From the NCBI RefSeq assembly GCF_037482405.1, contig NZ_JBBHZZ010000001.1, positions 372,001 through 436,000 of the forward strand: a stretch of DNA of 64,000 bases, given 5' to 3'. This DNA is from Pseudokineococcus marinus. Lineage in GTDB: Bacteria > Actinomycetota > Actinomycetes > Actinomycetales > Quadrisphaeraceae. Shown piece after piece: positions 1 to 7,859 of this stretch. The first letter of the stretch is position 1. Each line of letters begins with the position of its first letter. A program made the position numbers and the translations under genes. Under the pieces are notes generated by a model. The model worked only from the letters and a program-made list of their open reading frames with translations, searched no databases and was not told the DNA's origin.

Positions 1-725
1 GTGATCGGCTCGCGCTCGACCACGGCCTCCTCGCGGCTCACGGGGACGTCCTCCGTGACGCGGTCGGTGACGACGTGCTTGCGCAGCCGCGCTCGGCCGG
101 TCTCGCGCTCCTGGGTGCCGAAGGCGACGCGCTCCTCGGAGCGGGTCATCGCGTCGTCCGTGTTCGGGCCGCTGGTGTCGTGGCCGGTCGCGCCCGGCGT
201 CCGGTCGCCCGCGCCCGTCTCGCGCCCGAGCTCGTCCTCGCGCCCCGTGGCGTAGCCGGGGGCGCCGCTGCCGGTGGTGCCGGTGGTCGCGGCGTCGGCG
301 TCCGTCCCGGTGCCCATGGCCGCGCCGGTGCCCGCGGCGCCCGGCGCGCCCGTGCCGACGGTGCTCGTGGCCTCGTCGCCGCCGGTCCGCCCGACGGCGG
401 CGTCGCCACCGCGGCTGAGGCCGTAGTAGCGGTAGAGCTCGTCCTCCTCCGCGGGCGACAGCTCGCTGTCGGTGTCCATGCGGGGGGCGTCCTTGACCTG
501 GTCCTTGCTGTAGCTCACGCGCACCTCGTCGCCCTGCAGCTCGGCGGCGTCCAGCGGCACGAAGGACTCCGAGGTGCCGAACATCCCGGTCTTGACGGTG
601 ACCCAGCTCGGCTGCTGGGTGTCGTCGTCGAGGTAGACGGTGCCGACGCGGCCGATCTTGCCGTCGGCCTCGGAGACGACCGTGGCGTCGTACAGGGCGG
701 AGAGCTGGTCCTCGGTGATGGGCAT
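1..725 (-). CDS. PRC-barrel and DUF2382 stress protein, C-terminus cut by window edge
   Basis: The gene starts at ATG 725, preceded by GGAG at good spacing, and is still open at base 1. Residues 1 to about 80 resemble a PRC-barrel (MPITEDQLSALYDATVV, then QPSWVTVKTGMFG and ESFVPLDAAEL). An acidic hinge with SPAEEDELYRYYG follows, then about 70 residues rich in Gly, Ala and Thr. The last visible part (EERVAFGTQE, then HVVTDRVTEDVPVSREE) has the repeated V-x-E/D pattern that opens DUF2382 (YsnF/AvaK) domains. PRC-DUF2382 proteins of actinobacteria are usually linked to envelope or general stress, but their biochemical role is not known. The domain order is well supported; the function is inference. 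Confidence 0.85.
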   Translation of the reverse strand, partial: MPITEDQLSALYDATVVSEADGKIGRVGTVYLDDDTQQPSWVTVKTGMFGTSESFVPLDAAELQGDEVRVSYSKDQVKDAPRMDTDSELSPAEEDELYRYYGLSRGGDAAVGRTGGDEATSTVGTGAPGAAGTGAAMGTGTDADAATTGTTGSGAPGYATGREDELGRETGAGDRTPGATGHDTSGPNTDDAMTRSEERVAFGTQERETGRARLRKHVVTDRVTEDVPVSREEAVVEREPI

Positions 726-796
726 GCAGATCGCTCCTTCGGTGGAGGTGGCAGCGGGGCTGCGCGTCCGCCGGGTCCGCTCTGCTGGAACCCACG

Positions 797-815
797 GCGC
801 CCGGTGACCGGGCGC
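797..815. terminator. Perfect 9-bp inverted repeat
   Basis: Arms GCGCCCGGT and ACCGGGCGC are separated by one base. The repeat lies between the nucleotidyltransferase stop and the PRC-barrel gene start, so it could be a second terminator or part of the PRC promoter region. There is no U-tract. Confidence 0.3.
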
Positions 816-921
816 GGCGGTGACGTCCCCGGAGGGACGGCGCGAGGGGTGGTCCCCTCGCCTCACCCACGAGCATGCCCGCCCAGCGCGCACGCGCATC
901 TCGAGACGGTCACAGGCCGTG

Positions 922-945
922 GACGCCCCGGCCCGCGGGGGCGTC
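922..945 (-). terminator. Terminator-like hairpin at nucleotidyltransferase stop
   Basis: Arms GACGCCCC and GGGGCGTC flank an 8-base loop, directly at and after the stop codon of the minus-strand nucleotidyltransferase gene. It has no U-tract, as is common for hairpins in very GC-rich actinobacteria. Confidence 0.4.
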
Positions 946-1633
946 ACAGGGCGTTCGCGCGCTCCAGGTCGTCGGCGAAGTCGACCTCGACGACCCCGTA
1001 CTCGGAGATGTCGACCGCCCGCACGCGCATGCCCTCGAGGGCGATGGCGTCCTCGATGCCCTTCTCGAAGTAGTCCTGGTCCCCCGCGGCCGCGAGGTGG
1101 CGCACGAGGACCTCGCGGTCCTCCGCGCTGACGTAGTTGATGCCCACGGCCTCGCCGAGCCCGCCGACGACCTGCTTGGACAGCGCGCTGATGTGCCCGC
1201 TCTCGTCGAGCAGGTACTTCACCTCCTCGTCGGCCACGCGCTCGGTGTTGACGGCGACGAAGGACCCCCGCGCCATGTGCGGCACGAGGGCGTCGAGCAG
1301 ACCGGGCTGGAAGACGACGTCGCCGTTCAGCCACAGCACCCCGCCCGGGGCCGCCATCCGCAGCGCCCGCAGCAGGCTCTTCGAGGTGTTCGTGCGCTGG
1401 AACTCCTCGTTGAAGACGAAGCTCGCCTCGGACGCGGCCGCCTCGAGCAGCCGCCGCTTCTTGAAGCCGACCACGATGGACACGCGCGCCTCGTCGGCGA
1501 AGGCCCCGCTGATGTGGTCCAGCTGCTGCCGCAGGATCGTCCTGCCGTCACGCAGCACGGTCAGCGGCTTCGGGTGGGGCCGCCCCAGCCGGGTCCCCAT
1601 GCCCGCGGCCAGGATCACCACGTTCACGCTCAT
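944..1633 (-). CDS. Sugar-phosphate/choline-type nucleotidyltransferase (NTP transferase domain)
   Basis: A 229-residue single-domain protein. The N-terminus VVILAAGMGTRLG with PHPKPL eleven residues later is the nucleotide-binding signature of the NTP-transferase (Rossmann-like) superfamily, and LNGDVVF supplies the expected metal-binding Asp. The size and the SIVVGFKK and FNEEFQRTNTSKSL segments are closest to LicC-like CTP:phosphocholine cytidylyltransferases and short sugar nucleotidyltransferases. The substrate cannot be told from sequence. The start is set at ATG 1633 because a GGAGGTGG Shine-Dalgarno sits just upstream and the glycine-rich loop then falls at the very N-terminus; an earlier in-frame start would add 33 unlike residues. 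It is transcribed alone, with a hairpin at its stop. Confidence 0.8.
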   Translation of the reverse strand: MSVNVVILAAGMGTRLGRPHPKPLTVLRDGRTILRQQLDHISGAFADEARVSIVVGFKKRRLLEAAASEASFVFNEEFQRTNTSKSLLRALRMAAPGGVLWLNGDVVFQPGLLDALVPHMARGSFVAVNTERVADEEVKYLLDESGHISALSKQVVGGLGEAVGINYVSAEDREVLVRHLAAAGDQDYFEKGIEDAIALEGMRVRAVDISEYGVVEVDFADDLERANAL

Positions 1634-1795
1634 GTCCACCTCCAGGTCGTCGATCGTGCGCCGCTCGCGGCGCCGGGCGCCGCAGCACCCTCCCCTGCAG
1701 TTGTACAGCCCGCCGTCAACGCGTCCGACCACGCGGGGCGCGCACGAGGTCGGCGCGCACGGCGGGGCCCGCGCCGCGGCCGACGCGACGCCGGC

Positions 1796-2692
1796 TCAGG
1801 CGCCGGTCGTCAGGGCGCCGCGGGCCAGGCTGTCGCCCGAGTGCGCCGGCTGCCCGTCGAGGGCCTCGCGCGAGACGTCCACCTGGACCGCCTGCCCCCC
1901 GGGCACGGCGCCCGGCGGCACGGTGAAGACGCCGTGGCCGTCGACGAGCGCCCCGAGGGACAGCAGCCCGCCGCTCGGCTCGTCGAGCAGCCAGACCTCC
2001 TCGTAGGAGCCCGGTCCCGAGCCCGCCCCCTCGAGGTCGACCTCGAGGACGTCCCCCCGGTCCCCGGCGCGCAGCACGGCCGTCCCGCGGGCGCCCGTGG
2101 CCCCGAGCGGTTCGAGGTCCGCCCGGGCGACGACGCCGCCCTCCCCCGCCCTCCCGGCCGCGGCGGTGACGACGGCGCCCGCCCCGGCGCCCAGGACGAC
2201 GCCGACGACCGCGGCCAGGGCGAGGGCCCGGCGCGAGCGCCCGGTGACCGGCCCGCGGGCCCGCGGGGCGGGCACCTGGGCGTCCGCCGTCGCGGCCGGC
2301 GCTCTCGTCGGGCGGTCGCCGCCTGCGGTGGCGCCCCCGGGGGCGCCCTCGGAGGGCCGGGCGAGGCCGACCTGCGCGAGGACGCCGTCGAGCACCCGCT
2401 GCGGCGGGCGCAGCTCGAGGTGCTCCGGGGGGCGGCGACCGGCCGCGACGACCCGGCGACGGGCGGCCAGCTCCGTCGAGCAGGCGGGGCAGCCGTCCAC
2501 GTGCGCGCGCAGCTCGTCGTCGACGACCTCGGCGCGCTCGGCCGCAGCCCGGTCCGCCGTGCCGGTGGCGGCGCCCCGCCCTGCTGCGGAGCCCGTCGCG
2601 GAGTCCGCCGTCGAACCCGGGTCGGCGTCGTCGTGCTCCCCGGGCTGCGCCACGAGCGCGAGCGCCCAGAGGGCGTCGTCGTCAGCGTGCAT
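1796..2692 (-). CDS. Anti-sigma factor, RskA-like, single-pass membrane protein
   Basis: 298 residues. The N-terminal cytoplasmic part has an HVDGCPAC motif (His64, Cys68, Cys71), the H-x3-C-x2-C of zinc-finger anti-sigma domains. One transmembrane helix follows at about residues 155-178 (LALAAVVGVVLGAGAGAVV). The outer domain of about 120 residues (LEVDLEGAG, EEVWLLDEPSGGLLSLGAL) matches the extracytoplasmic RskA fold. The gene start overlaps the end of the ECF sigma gene by 11 bases, so the two are translationally linked. The inferred role is to hold the sigma factor at the membrane and release it when the outer domain is cleaved. The Pro/Ala-rich stretch between zinc motif and helix is longer than in typical RskA. 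Confidence 0.88.
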   Translation of the reverse strand: MHADDDALWALALVAQPGEHDDADPGSTADSATGSAAGRGAATGTADRAAAERAEVVDDELRAHVDGCPACSTELAARRRVVAAGRRPPEHLELRPPQRVLDGVLAQVGLARPSEGAPGGATAGGDRPTRAPAATADAQVPAPRARGPVTGRSRRALALAAVVGVVLGAGAGAVVTAAAGRAGEGGVVARADLEPLGATGARGTAVLRAGDRGDVLEVDLEGAGSGPGSYEEVWLLDEPSGGLLSLGALVDGHGVFTVPPGAVPGGQAVQVDVSREALDGQPAHSGDSLARGALTTGA

Positions 2693-3305
2693 CGCGACCC
2701 TCCTCCATCTGCTCGCGCATGCGGCGCAGCGCGCGCCGGATGTGGCTCTTGACCGTGCCGAGGGGCATTCGGAGCTGCTCGGCGATCTGGACGTGCGTGA
2801 GGTCGGCGAAGAACGCCAGCCGGACGATCTGCTGCGCGGGCTCGCCGAGCGAGGCCACGTGCTCGGCGACGACCACCCGGTCGACGAGGTCCTGCACGTG
2901 CTCGTCGGGCCCGCCCGGCCCCTGCTCGCGCGGGGCCACGCCCGCGCTGCGCTCGACGACGCGGCGGCGCCGCTCGCGGGCCGCGTGGGCGTCCGCCAGC
3001 TTGTGCCGCGTGATGCCCGTCAGCCAGGCGCCCAGGGGCCCGTCGGCGGGGCGGTACCTGTCGCGCCCCTGCCACGCGGCCACGAAGACCTGCTGCGTGA
3101 CGTCCTCCGCCTCGGCGGCGTCCTGCAGGGCGCGGGCGGCGAGGCCGTGCACGAGGGGCGCCCACCGCTCGAAGGCTCCGCGCAGGCCGTCCTCGGACCC
3201 GGCCGCGAAAGCCGCGGCGAGCTCCGCGTCGCGGGTCCCCTGGTCGTCGGTGGCCGTGCCGACGGGCTCCCGGTCCCGGCCGCCGTCGTCACCCGGCGCG
3301 GTCAC
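2682..3305 (-). CDS. ECF RNA polymerase sigma factor, SigK-like
   Basis: 207 residues from GTG 3305, chosen because GGGGAG lies 6-11 bases upstream and earlier in-frame codons encode low-complexity sequence. Region 2 is seen in AEDVTQQVFVAAWQGRDRY and LGAWLTGITRHKLAD. Region 4 is at the C-terminus, with the helix-turn-helix LRMPLGTVKSHIRRALRRMR. There is no extra C-terminal domain, as expected for an ECF sigma with a membrane anti-sigma. The partner gene overlaps by 11 bases. Upstream on the same strand lie a sortase and a DUF4397 surface protein, so a cell-surface regulon is plausible. About 290 bases upstream carry no gene and presumably hold its promoter. Confidence 0.9.
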   Translation of the reverse strand: MTAPGDDGGRDREPVGTATDDQGTRDAELAAAFAAGSEDGLRGAFERWAPLVHGLAARALQDAAEAEDVTQQVFVAAWQGRDRYRPADGPLGAWLTGITRHKLADAHAARERRRRVVERSAGVAPREQGPGGPDEHVQDLVDRVVVAEHVASLGEPAQQIVRLAFFADLTHVQIAEQLRMPLGTVKSHIRRALRRMREQMEEGRDAR

Positions 3306-3593
3306 CGGGGGCTCCCCGCCCCGGGCGCCGAGGCCCGCGGTCCGCCCGGGCGGAGGGGGGTCGGCCCCGCCGGAGTCGACCCCGCGGGCGGAGTCCGTCG
3401 GGAGCGGACCGTGGTCGGACGCGGTGCGCGGGAGGGCGCCGGGGAGCCCGCCCACGCCGTCCCCGCGCTCAGCCGCCACGGCAGGGACCGTAGCCAGCGC
3501 GAGCGGCCGTGGGCACCCCGGGAGCGGGTCGGGCACCGCGCCGAGGGCGGCTCCCGGGACGTCGGGAGCGGGCCGCCGGCGCACGGGCCGGCC

Positions 3594-4477
3594 TCAGAGG
3601 GGCTCGGCGACGACGACGACGTTGTCCCGGTGGGCGCCGACGTCGCGCAGGTAGGGGCCGCCGCAGGTGACGAGCACGAGCCGCTCTGGCCCGTCCTCGT
3701 CGAAGAGCGCGGCGACCGGCAGGGCCGTCTTCTCGACGGCCTCCCGCGTGGTCACGCGGTAGGGCACGACGGTGCCGTCGGCCCGGACGACCTCGACGAC
3801 GTCGTCGAGGTCGTCCGGACCGAAGGCACCGTCGTGCCCTACCGCGTGGCCACGCGGTAGGGCACGACGGTGCTGTTGGCCGGGACGCCCTCGACGACTT
3901 CGTCGAGGCCCAGCTCGGTCAGGCCGGCGAGCACGCCGCGCTCGCCGTCGGCCGCGGCGACGTGGCCGGCCCCGACGGCGTTGCCCTCCCCGGAGCCCGG
4001 GGCGGCCCCCCAGCGGTACCAGGCGGTGCGACTCACGTCGTCGGGCAGGGCCATGGCGCCGTCGCCGTCGACGCCGAGGGCGTCGACCGGCGCGACGACG
4101 TCCAGCGCGGGGATGCGCACCTCGACCGGCGCGGCGACCGCGGGCGCCCGGCGGGCGGCCACGGCGGCGGGGCTGGCGTCGCGGGCGACGTCCGTCCAGC
4201 GCGTGGGCACGGCGGGCGCCGCGTCGCCGGGCGGGTCCGGCGCGGCGCCCCGCTCGTGCTGCGGACCGGGTGTCGTCCCGCCGGTCGTCCCGGTCGTCCC
4301 GTCGCCGGGCCCGGGTGCCGACGAGGGCAGGCCCTCGCCGACGGCCGCGGGCGGGCGCGTCAGCGCCCAGGCCAGCGGCGTCCCGACGGCGACGACGAGG
4401 CAGGCGGCGAGCACCGCGGCCAGGCGCCGCGGGGTCGCCGCCGCACGGCGGTCGTCGCCTCCGGTGCTGCGTGCCAC
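3594..4477 (-). pseudogene. Class F-type sortase, reading frame broken by an inverted triplication
   Basis: Reading from GTG 4477 (GGAGG just upstream) gives a signal-anchor (LAAVLAACLVVAVGTPLAWAL), a Pro/Thr-rich wall spacer and the start of a sortase barrel: VRIPALDVVAPVDALGV, AWYRWG, GNAVGAGHVAAADGERG with the catalytic His in AGHV. The frame then reaches TVVPYRVATR and stops at 3839. The rest of the domain is present in another frame downstream: VVPYRVTTREAVEK, LVLVTCGG with the catalytic Cys, then HRDNVVVVAEPL with a likely catalytic Arg, stop at 3594. Between the halves about 98 bases form a forward-inverted-forward copy of the same coding stretch. Either the gene is truly broken or the assembly is wrong here. 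It lies downstream of a DUF4397 gene, its likely substrate. Confidence 0.75.
3753..3910. repeat. Forward-inverted-forward triplication inside the sortase gene
   Basis: Bases 3753-3800 and 3801-3848 are inverted copies of each other with only two mismatches in 48. Bases 3826-3849 and 3850-3873 form a perfect 24-bp-arm palindrome with no loop. A third copy in the original direction runs from 3851 to about 3910 but differs from the first at about nine of 58 positions. The native gene carries a short hairpin here (CCGCGTG-AC-CACGCGG), a good site for template switching. Confidence 0.85.
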
Positions 4478-4519
4478 GGCCCCTCCGCCCTCGTCCGTCC
4501 GTCCGGTCGCGCTCGCGCG

Positions 4520-4752
4520 ACCCCGTTCGTGGTGGTGCTCCCGGGCACTACCGGGGACGGTGCCCGACGTCGCGCGCGGGAGCGCGACGTCGGGCACCGG
4601 GTGCCGGTGGCACGGGGTCGGTCGTCGGGCGAACGGNACCCCGTTCGTGGTGGTGCTCCCGGGCACTACCGGGGACGGTGCCCGACGTCGCGCGCGGGAG
4701 CGCGACGTCGGGCACCGGGTGCCGGTGGCCCGGGGTCGGTCGTCGGGCGACC
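4520..4752. repeat. 118-bp direct duplication across a single N
   Basis: Bases 4520-4636 and 4638-4752 are the same sequence at a 118-base offset with two mismatches, split by one N at 4637. This looks like two contig ends that overlap but were joined without merging. Each copy contains a perfect 17-bp-arm hairpin with a 6-base loop (4559-4598 and 4677-4716), a likely terminator or attenuator between the DUF4397 and sortase genes. The whole stretch 4478-4786 has no gene. Confidence 0.8.
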
Positions 4753-4773
4753 GGCCCCCGGGTCCGACCTCTC

Positions 4774-4796
4774 GGGCGCCTCCGGCTCAGGCGCCC
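4774..4796 (-). terminator. Terminator-like hairpin at DUF4397 gene stop
   Basis: Arms GGGCGCCT and AGGCGCCC with a 7-base loop overlap the stop codon of the DUF4397 gene at 4787-4789. No U-tract. Confidence 0.35.
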
Positions 4797-5635
4797 TGGT
4801 CGGCGCGACGACGGCGCACCATCGTCACCGACACGAGCACGGCACCGCCGGCGGCCAGCGCCGTCAGGGCCGTGAGGCCGGCCGGGAAGCCGGTGGAGGC
4901 GTCACCCAGCCCACTGGGCACGCCCGAGGGGTCGGAGCCCAGGTCGTCGACCGTCTGCACCGCGAGCGCCAGGTTCCCGGCCTCGGCCGAGCCCCAGGCG
5001 TAGACGATCGTCGAGGCGCCCTCGGCGACGGTCAGGTCGGTCGGGCCGATGGCCGTGGTGTCCGTCCCGGCGAGGTCCACCGCGGCGCTCACGGTGCCCG
5101 CCGCCGTCGTCAGCGACTCGCCGTCCGGGTTGGTGAGCCCGCTGATGATCACGGCGTCGTCCGCCAGCACGTCGACGGCCGGCGCGGCCGCCGTGTGGCG
5201 CACCGTCACCCGCCCCTCGCCCGCCGGCACGGCCGACGTGTCGTTGACGAAGGGCGTGAGCGTCGGGTCGCCGCTCTCGGTGAGGTGGGCCGCCACGGTG
5301 ACGTTCCCACCGGCGGGCACCTCCACGCCGTCGGCGCTGATCACCGGGTCCACGCCCTCGACGCTCTCGGTGTCGGCCGGGTAGACCGCGAGGTCGTAGG
5401 AGCCGGCGGGCAGCTGCTGCGGGTCCGTGACGGTGCCGGGCTCGAAGTCGTCGAGGAGGCGCTCGCCGTTCGCGTAGACGTCGACGGGGGTGTCCGGGAC
5501 GCCGTGGAACACCGTCACCGTGGCGGTGTCGCCGCTGCTCGACGCCGCGGCCGGCAGGCCGCCCAGGGCGACGAGGGCGCCGGCGGCGGTGACGGCGAGG
5601 GCGCGGCTGCGGACGCGGGACGTGGTGGTGGCCAT
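4787..5635 (-). CDS. Secreted DUF4397 protein with a sortase-signal-like C-terminus
   Basis: 282 residues from ATG 5635, with AGGAG upstream. The signal peptide is RSRALAVTAAGALVALGGLPAAASS, with cleavage expected after AAA or AAS. Two DUF4397 repeats follow: the first starts ATVTVFHGVPDTPVDVYANGE and the second GRVTVRHTAAAPAVDVLAD, each about 100 residues of beta-sandwich. The C-terminus is LGDASTGFPAG, a hydrophobic stretch of about 20 residues, then RRRRADQGA. That is the layout of a cell-wall sorting signal, with ASTG in place of the usual LAxTG or LPxTG. The next gene on this strand is a sortase. DUF4397 proteins are surface proteins of unknown function. Attachment by the neighbouring sortase is inference. 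Confidence 0.82.
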   Translation of the reverse strand: MATTTSRVRSRALAVTAAGALVALGGLPAAASSSGDTATVTVFHGVPDTPVDVYANGERLLDDFEPGTVTDPQQLPAGSYDLAVYPADTESVEGVDPVISADGVEVPAGGNVTVAAHLTESGDPTLTPFVNDTSAVPAGEGRVTVRHTAAAPAVDVLADDAVIISGLTNPDGESLTTAAGTVSAAVDLAGTDTTAIGPTDLTVAEGASTIVYAWGSAEAGNLALAVQTVDDLGSDPSGVPSGLGDASTGFPAGLTALTALAAGGAVLVSVTMVRRRRADQGA

Positions 5636-5729
5636 GGGTGTCGCTCCTGTCGGTCGGTGCCCGGCGAAGGCCGCCGGGAGGTCTGACGGGCACTGGCACC
5701 CCTCCTTCCGACCGACCCCGCCCGCTGGA

Positions 5730-5747
5730 TGCACAACCTCTGCACAA
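5730..5747. repeat. Direct repeat TGCACAA with 11-bp period
   Basis: TGCACAA occurs at 5730 and again at 5741, about 100 bases upstream of the DUF4397 start. One helical turn between copies is the spacing used by OmpR/PhoB-type regulators, but the sequence differs from the array at 5817. Confidence 0.35.
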
Positions 5748-5816
5748 TCTGTGGACCACTTCTGGCGCGGCCCGTGCCCCGATGGCCCCGAGGCCCCGGT
5801 CGTGGCCCGCGGCGCG

Positions 5817-5860
5817 TGAGAGGAGCATGAGAGCGCCGTGAGGGACCCGTGAGGGTCGGG
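5817..5860. promoter_or_regulatory. Four 11-bp direct repeats, probable response-regulator binding array
   Basis: TGAG begins at 5817, 5828, 5839 and 5850, exactly 11 bases apart, giving units TGAGAGGAGCA, TGAGAGCGCCG, TGAGGGACCCG and TGAGGGTCGGG. On the minus strand they read CTCTCACGCGC, CTCTCATGCTC, CCCTCACGGCG and CCCTCACGGGT. They sit 46-90 bases before the lipoprotein gene at 5906 and resemble the pair at 8027. OmpR/PhoP-family regulators bind such 11-bp direct repeats. Confidence 0.5.
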
Positions 5861-5892
5861 ACCTCCGGACAGCGCCGCGGCACCGGCGCCGC

Positions 5893-5905
5893 CACGGTGG
5901 TCACC
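5893..5905 (+). promoter_or_regulatory. Leaderless -10 element CACGGT
   Basis: CACGGT at 5893-5898 lies seven bases before ATG 5906. It fits the pattern NANNNT-N6/7-start seen at several other genes in the window. Confidence 0.35.
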
Positions 5906-6520
5906 ATGACGACAGGACGCCTCCGGCAGCCCCGCTCCGCTCGCGCCCGGGCCCTCGCGCTGGCCGCCACCGCCCCCCTCGCTCTCGCCCTCGTCGCCTG
6001 CGGGGGTGCGGACGACGCCTCCGGCGGCGGTGCGCCGGCGAGCGCCACCGCCCCCGCGTCCGCGCCCTCCGGGCCGGGTGCGACCACCACCGGACCGGCG
6101 GACGCCGCCGACGACGAGGCGCCGGCCTCCCCGCAGGCCCCGGGCGCCACGACGTCCGACCCTGCACCGACGGGCGGAGAGCCGTCGGCCGACGCCGGGG
6201 CGCCCGCCGGCGTCCCGCCCTACACGGTCACCGAGACGGAGGAGGAGACGGAGGACGGCGTCCTGGAGGTCGACCTCGACGTCGACGTCCAGCGCGTCCT
6301 GACCGAGGACGAGGTCCGGGCCCTCGTCGCGGAGCTGCAGGTCGACCGCCCCGGCGAGGGCGACTACGACCTCAGCGTCAACTGCGGCGCCGCGAGCGAC
6401 GACGACGACGTGGCTGAGGCCGAGTGGGCCGTCGGCGACGCCGCCCTCCGGGCGAGCGGCCTCGCGCAGGGGGAGGTCCGGGTCGAGCTCGAGGCCGACG
6501 CCCGCTGCGGCGCCGCCTGA
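5906..6520 (+). CDS. Secreted lipoprotein of unknown function
   Basis: 204 residues from ATG 5906. The N-terminus has a twin-arginine-poor signal (RARALALAATAPLALALVAC) ending in lipobox LVAC, so Cys is lipidated at the outer face of the membrane. About 85 residues of Ala, Pro, Thr and Ser linker follow, then an acidic domain of about 100 residues (EEETEDGVLEVDLDVDVQ, LTEDEVRALVAELQVDRPG, YDLSVNCGA, RVELEADARCGAA) with two cysteines that could pair. No family was recognised. The gene lies between the DUF4397 gene (divergent) and a response regulator (convergent), and the 11-bp repeat array is immediately upstream, so control by that regulator is likely. Confidence 0.78.
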   Translation: MTTGRLRQPRSARARALALAATAPLALALVACGGADDASGGGAPASATAPASAPSGPGATTTGPADAADDEAPASPQAPGATTSDPAPTGGEPSADAGAPAGVPPYTVTETEEETEDGVLEVDLDVDVQRVLTEDEVRALVAELQVDRPGEGDYDLSVNCGAASDDDDVAEAEWAVGDAALRASGLAQGEVRVELEADARCGAA

Positions 6521-6539
6521 CGCCGGCGCGGTCGTCCCC

Positions 6540-7238
6540 TCAGCCGCGGGGGGCCGGGGCGTCGACCGAGAGCCGGTACCCCTGCCCGCGGACGGTGAGC
6601 ACGACCCGCGGCCGGGACGGGTCGTGCTCGACCTTGGCCCGCAGCCGGTGGACGTGGACGTCGACGACGCGGACGTCCCCGAACCAGGTGCGCCCCCACA
6701 CGCGCTCGAGCAGCTCCTCGCGGGAGAGGACCCGGCCGGGCTCGGCGGCCAGCTCGACCAGGAGCCGCTGCTCGGTGCGGGTGAGGGCCACGGGCTCCCC
6801 GCGCACCAGCACGTCCCCGCTGCCGGGGCGCACGACGACGTCGCCCAGCGGCACCTCCCGGGACGTCGGGACGGCGGTGGCCCGGCGCACGAGGGCGCGC
6901 ACGCGGGCGGTCAGCTCCTTGGCCACGAAGGGCTTGGTGACGTAGTCGTCGGCGCCCGCCTCGAGACCGGCCACCACGTCGTGGCTGTCGTCGCGGGCGG
7001 ACACCACGACGACGGGCACGAGGCTGCTCCGACGGACCTCCCGCAAGACCTCCAGGCCGTCGACGTCCGGCAGCCTCAGGTCGAGCAGGACCACGTCGAC
7101 GTCGCGCTCGGCGAGCACGGCGAGGGCCTCGCCTCCCGTGCCCGCCGGCACGACGTCGAAGCCCTCCGAGCCGAGGACGAGGCTGATGACCCGGCGCAGG
7201 CCGGGGTCGTCCTCGACGACGAGAGCGGAGCGGGGCAC
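6540..7238 (-). CDS. OmpR/PhoB-family response regulator
   Basis: 232 residues. The receiver domain is residues 1-115: acidic pocket VVEDD, phospho-acceptor Asp53 in LLDLRLPDVDG, switch region VVVVSARDD and Lys in DDYVTKPF. A winged-helix DNA-binding domain fills residues 130-228, with ALTRTEQRLLVELAAEPG, VLSREELLERVWG and VDVHVHRLRAKVE, ending in VRGQGYRL. The gene is 66 bases downstream of a lipoprotein gene on the same strand, and the matching histidine kinase is divergent from that lipoprotein. The regulator therefore shares a cluster with its kinase but not a transcript. Direct repeats at 8027 and 5817 are candidate binding sites. Confidence 0.93.
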   Translation of the reverse strand: MPRSALVVEDDPGLRRVISLVLGSEGFDVVPAGTGGEALAVLAERDVDVVLLDLRLPDVDGLEVLREVRRSSLVPVVVVSARDDSHDVVAGLEAGADDYVTKPFVAKELTARVRALVRRATAVPTSREVPLGDVVVRPGSGDVLVRGEPVALTRTEQRLLVELAAEPGRVLSREELLERVWGRTWFGDVRVVDVHVHRLRAKVEHDPSRPRVVLTVRGQGYRLSVDAPAPRG

Positions 7239-7304
7239 CCCGGCAGTCTGACCGAGGTGCCCCGCTCGTGCGTGCCGGGCGCGCGCAGCGCCCGCGCCCT
7301 CAGA

Positions 7305-7859
7305 TCAGCTGTCCTCCTCGACGCCGACGTCCACGGCGTCGGCCGAGAGGTAGGTCTGACCCTCCCACTCGGCGTAGAGCTCGTCGTCGAGGTCGACGCC
7401 CAGGTCGGCCTCGACCTCGGTGAGGACGAAGACCTCCTCCACGGTGCCGGACACGTCGACCTCCTGGTCCGGCTGGACCATCGAGGCGGTGTCGGACCCG
7501 GCGTCGACGACGAGGAGCGGCTCGAGGCCGCTGCCGTCGCCGGCGATGGTGAACGAGGTGTCGTCGAGGACCTCGTCCACGGACGCCGACAGGGTCACCT
7601 CCTGGCCGATGAGGTCGTCCTGCTGGTCCGCGTAGCTGGTGTCGTAGAGGCCGTCGTAGGCGTAGTCGCCCTCGCCGTCGACCTCGACCTCGCTCTCGGC
7701 CTCGTTGACGTCCTCGACGCTCGTGCCGTCCTCGTCGCCGGCCGTGTCGCCGCAGGCGCCGAGGCCCAGGGCGAGGGCGGCGGCGCCGCCGACGGCGACG
7801 AGGCCGCGCAGGGGGCGGCGGACGGCGGTGGTGCTGCGGGTGCGGGTGCGGGTGGTCAT
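7305..7859 (-). CDS. Lipoprotein with OB-fold-like domain, next to two-component genes
   Basis: 184 residues from ATG 7859, with a full AGGAGG 5 bases upstream. Signal peptide PLRGLVAVGGAAALALGLGACG ends in lipobox LGAC. A short acidic spacer (EDVNEAESEVEVDGEGDYAYDG) follows, and then IGQEVTLSASVDEVLDDTSFTI, LEPLLVVDAG and PDQEVDVSGTVEEVF. The pattern V-x-G/A-x-V, F-x-I, LLVV, V-x-G-x-V is that of small OB-fold modules in bacterial exported proteins. The role is unknown. Its place between the kinase and the regulator suggests it either modulates the kinase outside the cell or is a target of the system. It is probably cotranscribed with the regulator. Confidence 0.8.
   Translation of the reverse strand: MTTRTRTRSTTAVRRPLRGLVAVGGAAALALGLGACGDTAGDEDGTSVEDVNEAESEVEVDGEGDYAYDGLYDTSYADQQDDLIGQEVTLSASVDEVLDDTSFTIAGDGSGLEPLLVVDAGSDTASMVQPDQEVDVSGTVEEVFVLTEVEADLGVDLDDELYAEWEGQTYLSADAVDVGVEEDS

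Noticed and set aside
1693..1728. TCGGAC-N17-TACAAC promoter for the nucleotidyltransferase gene
   Set aside because: The -35 matches only three of six bases. Kept out of the feature list.
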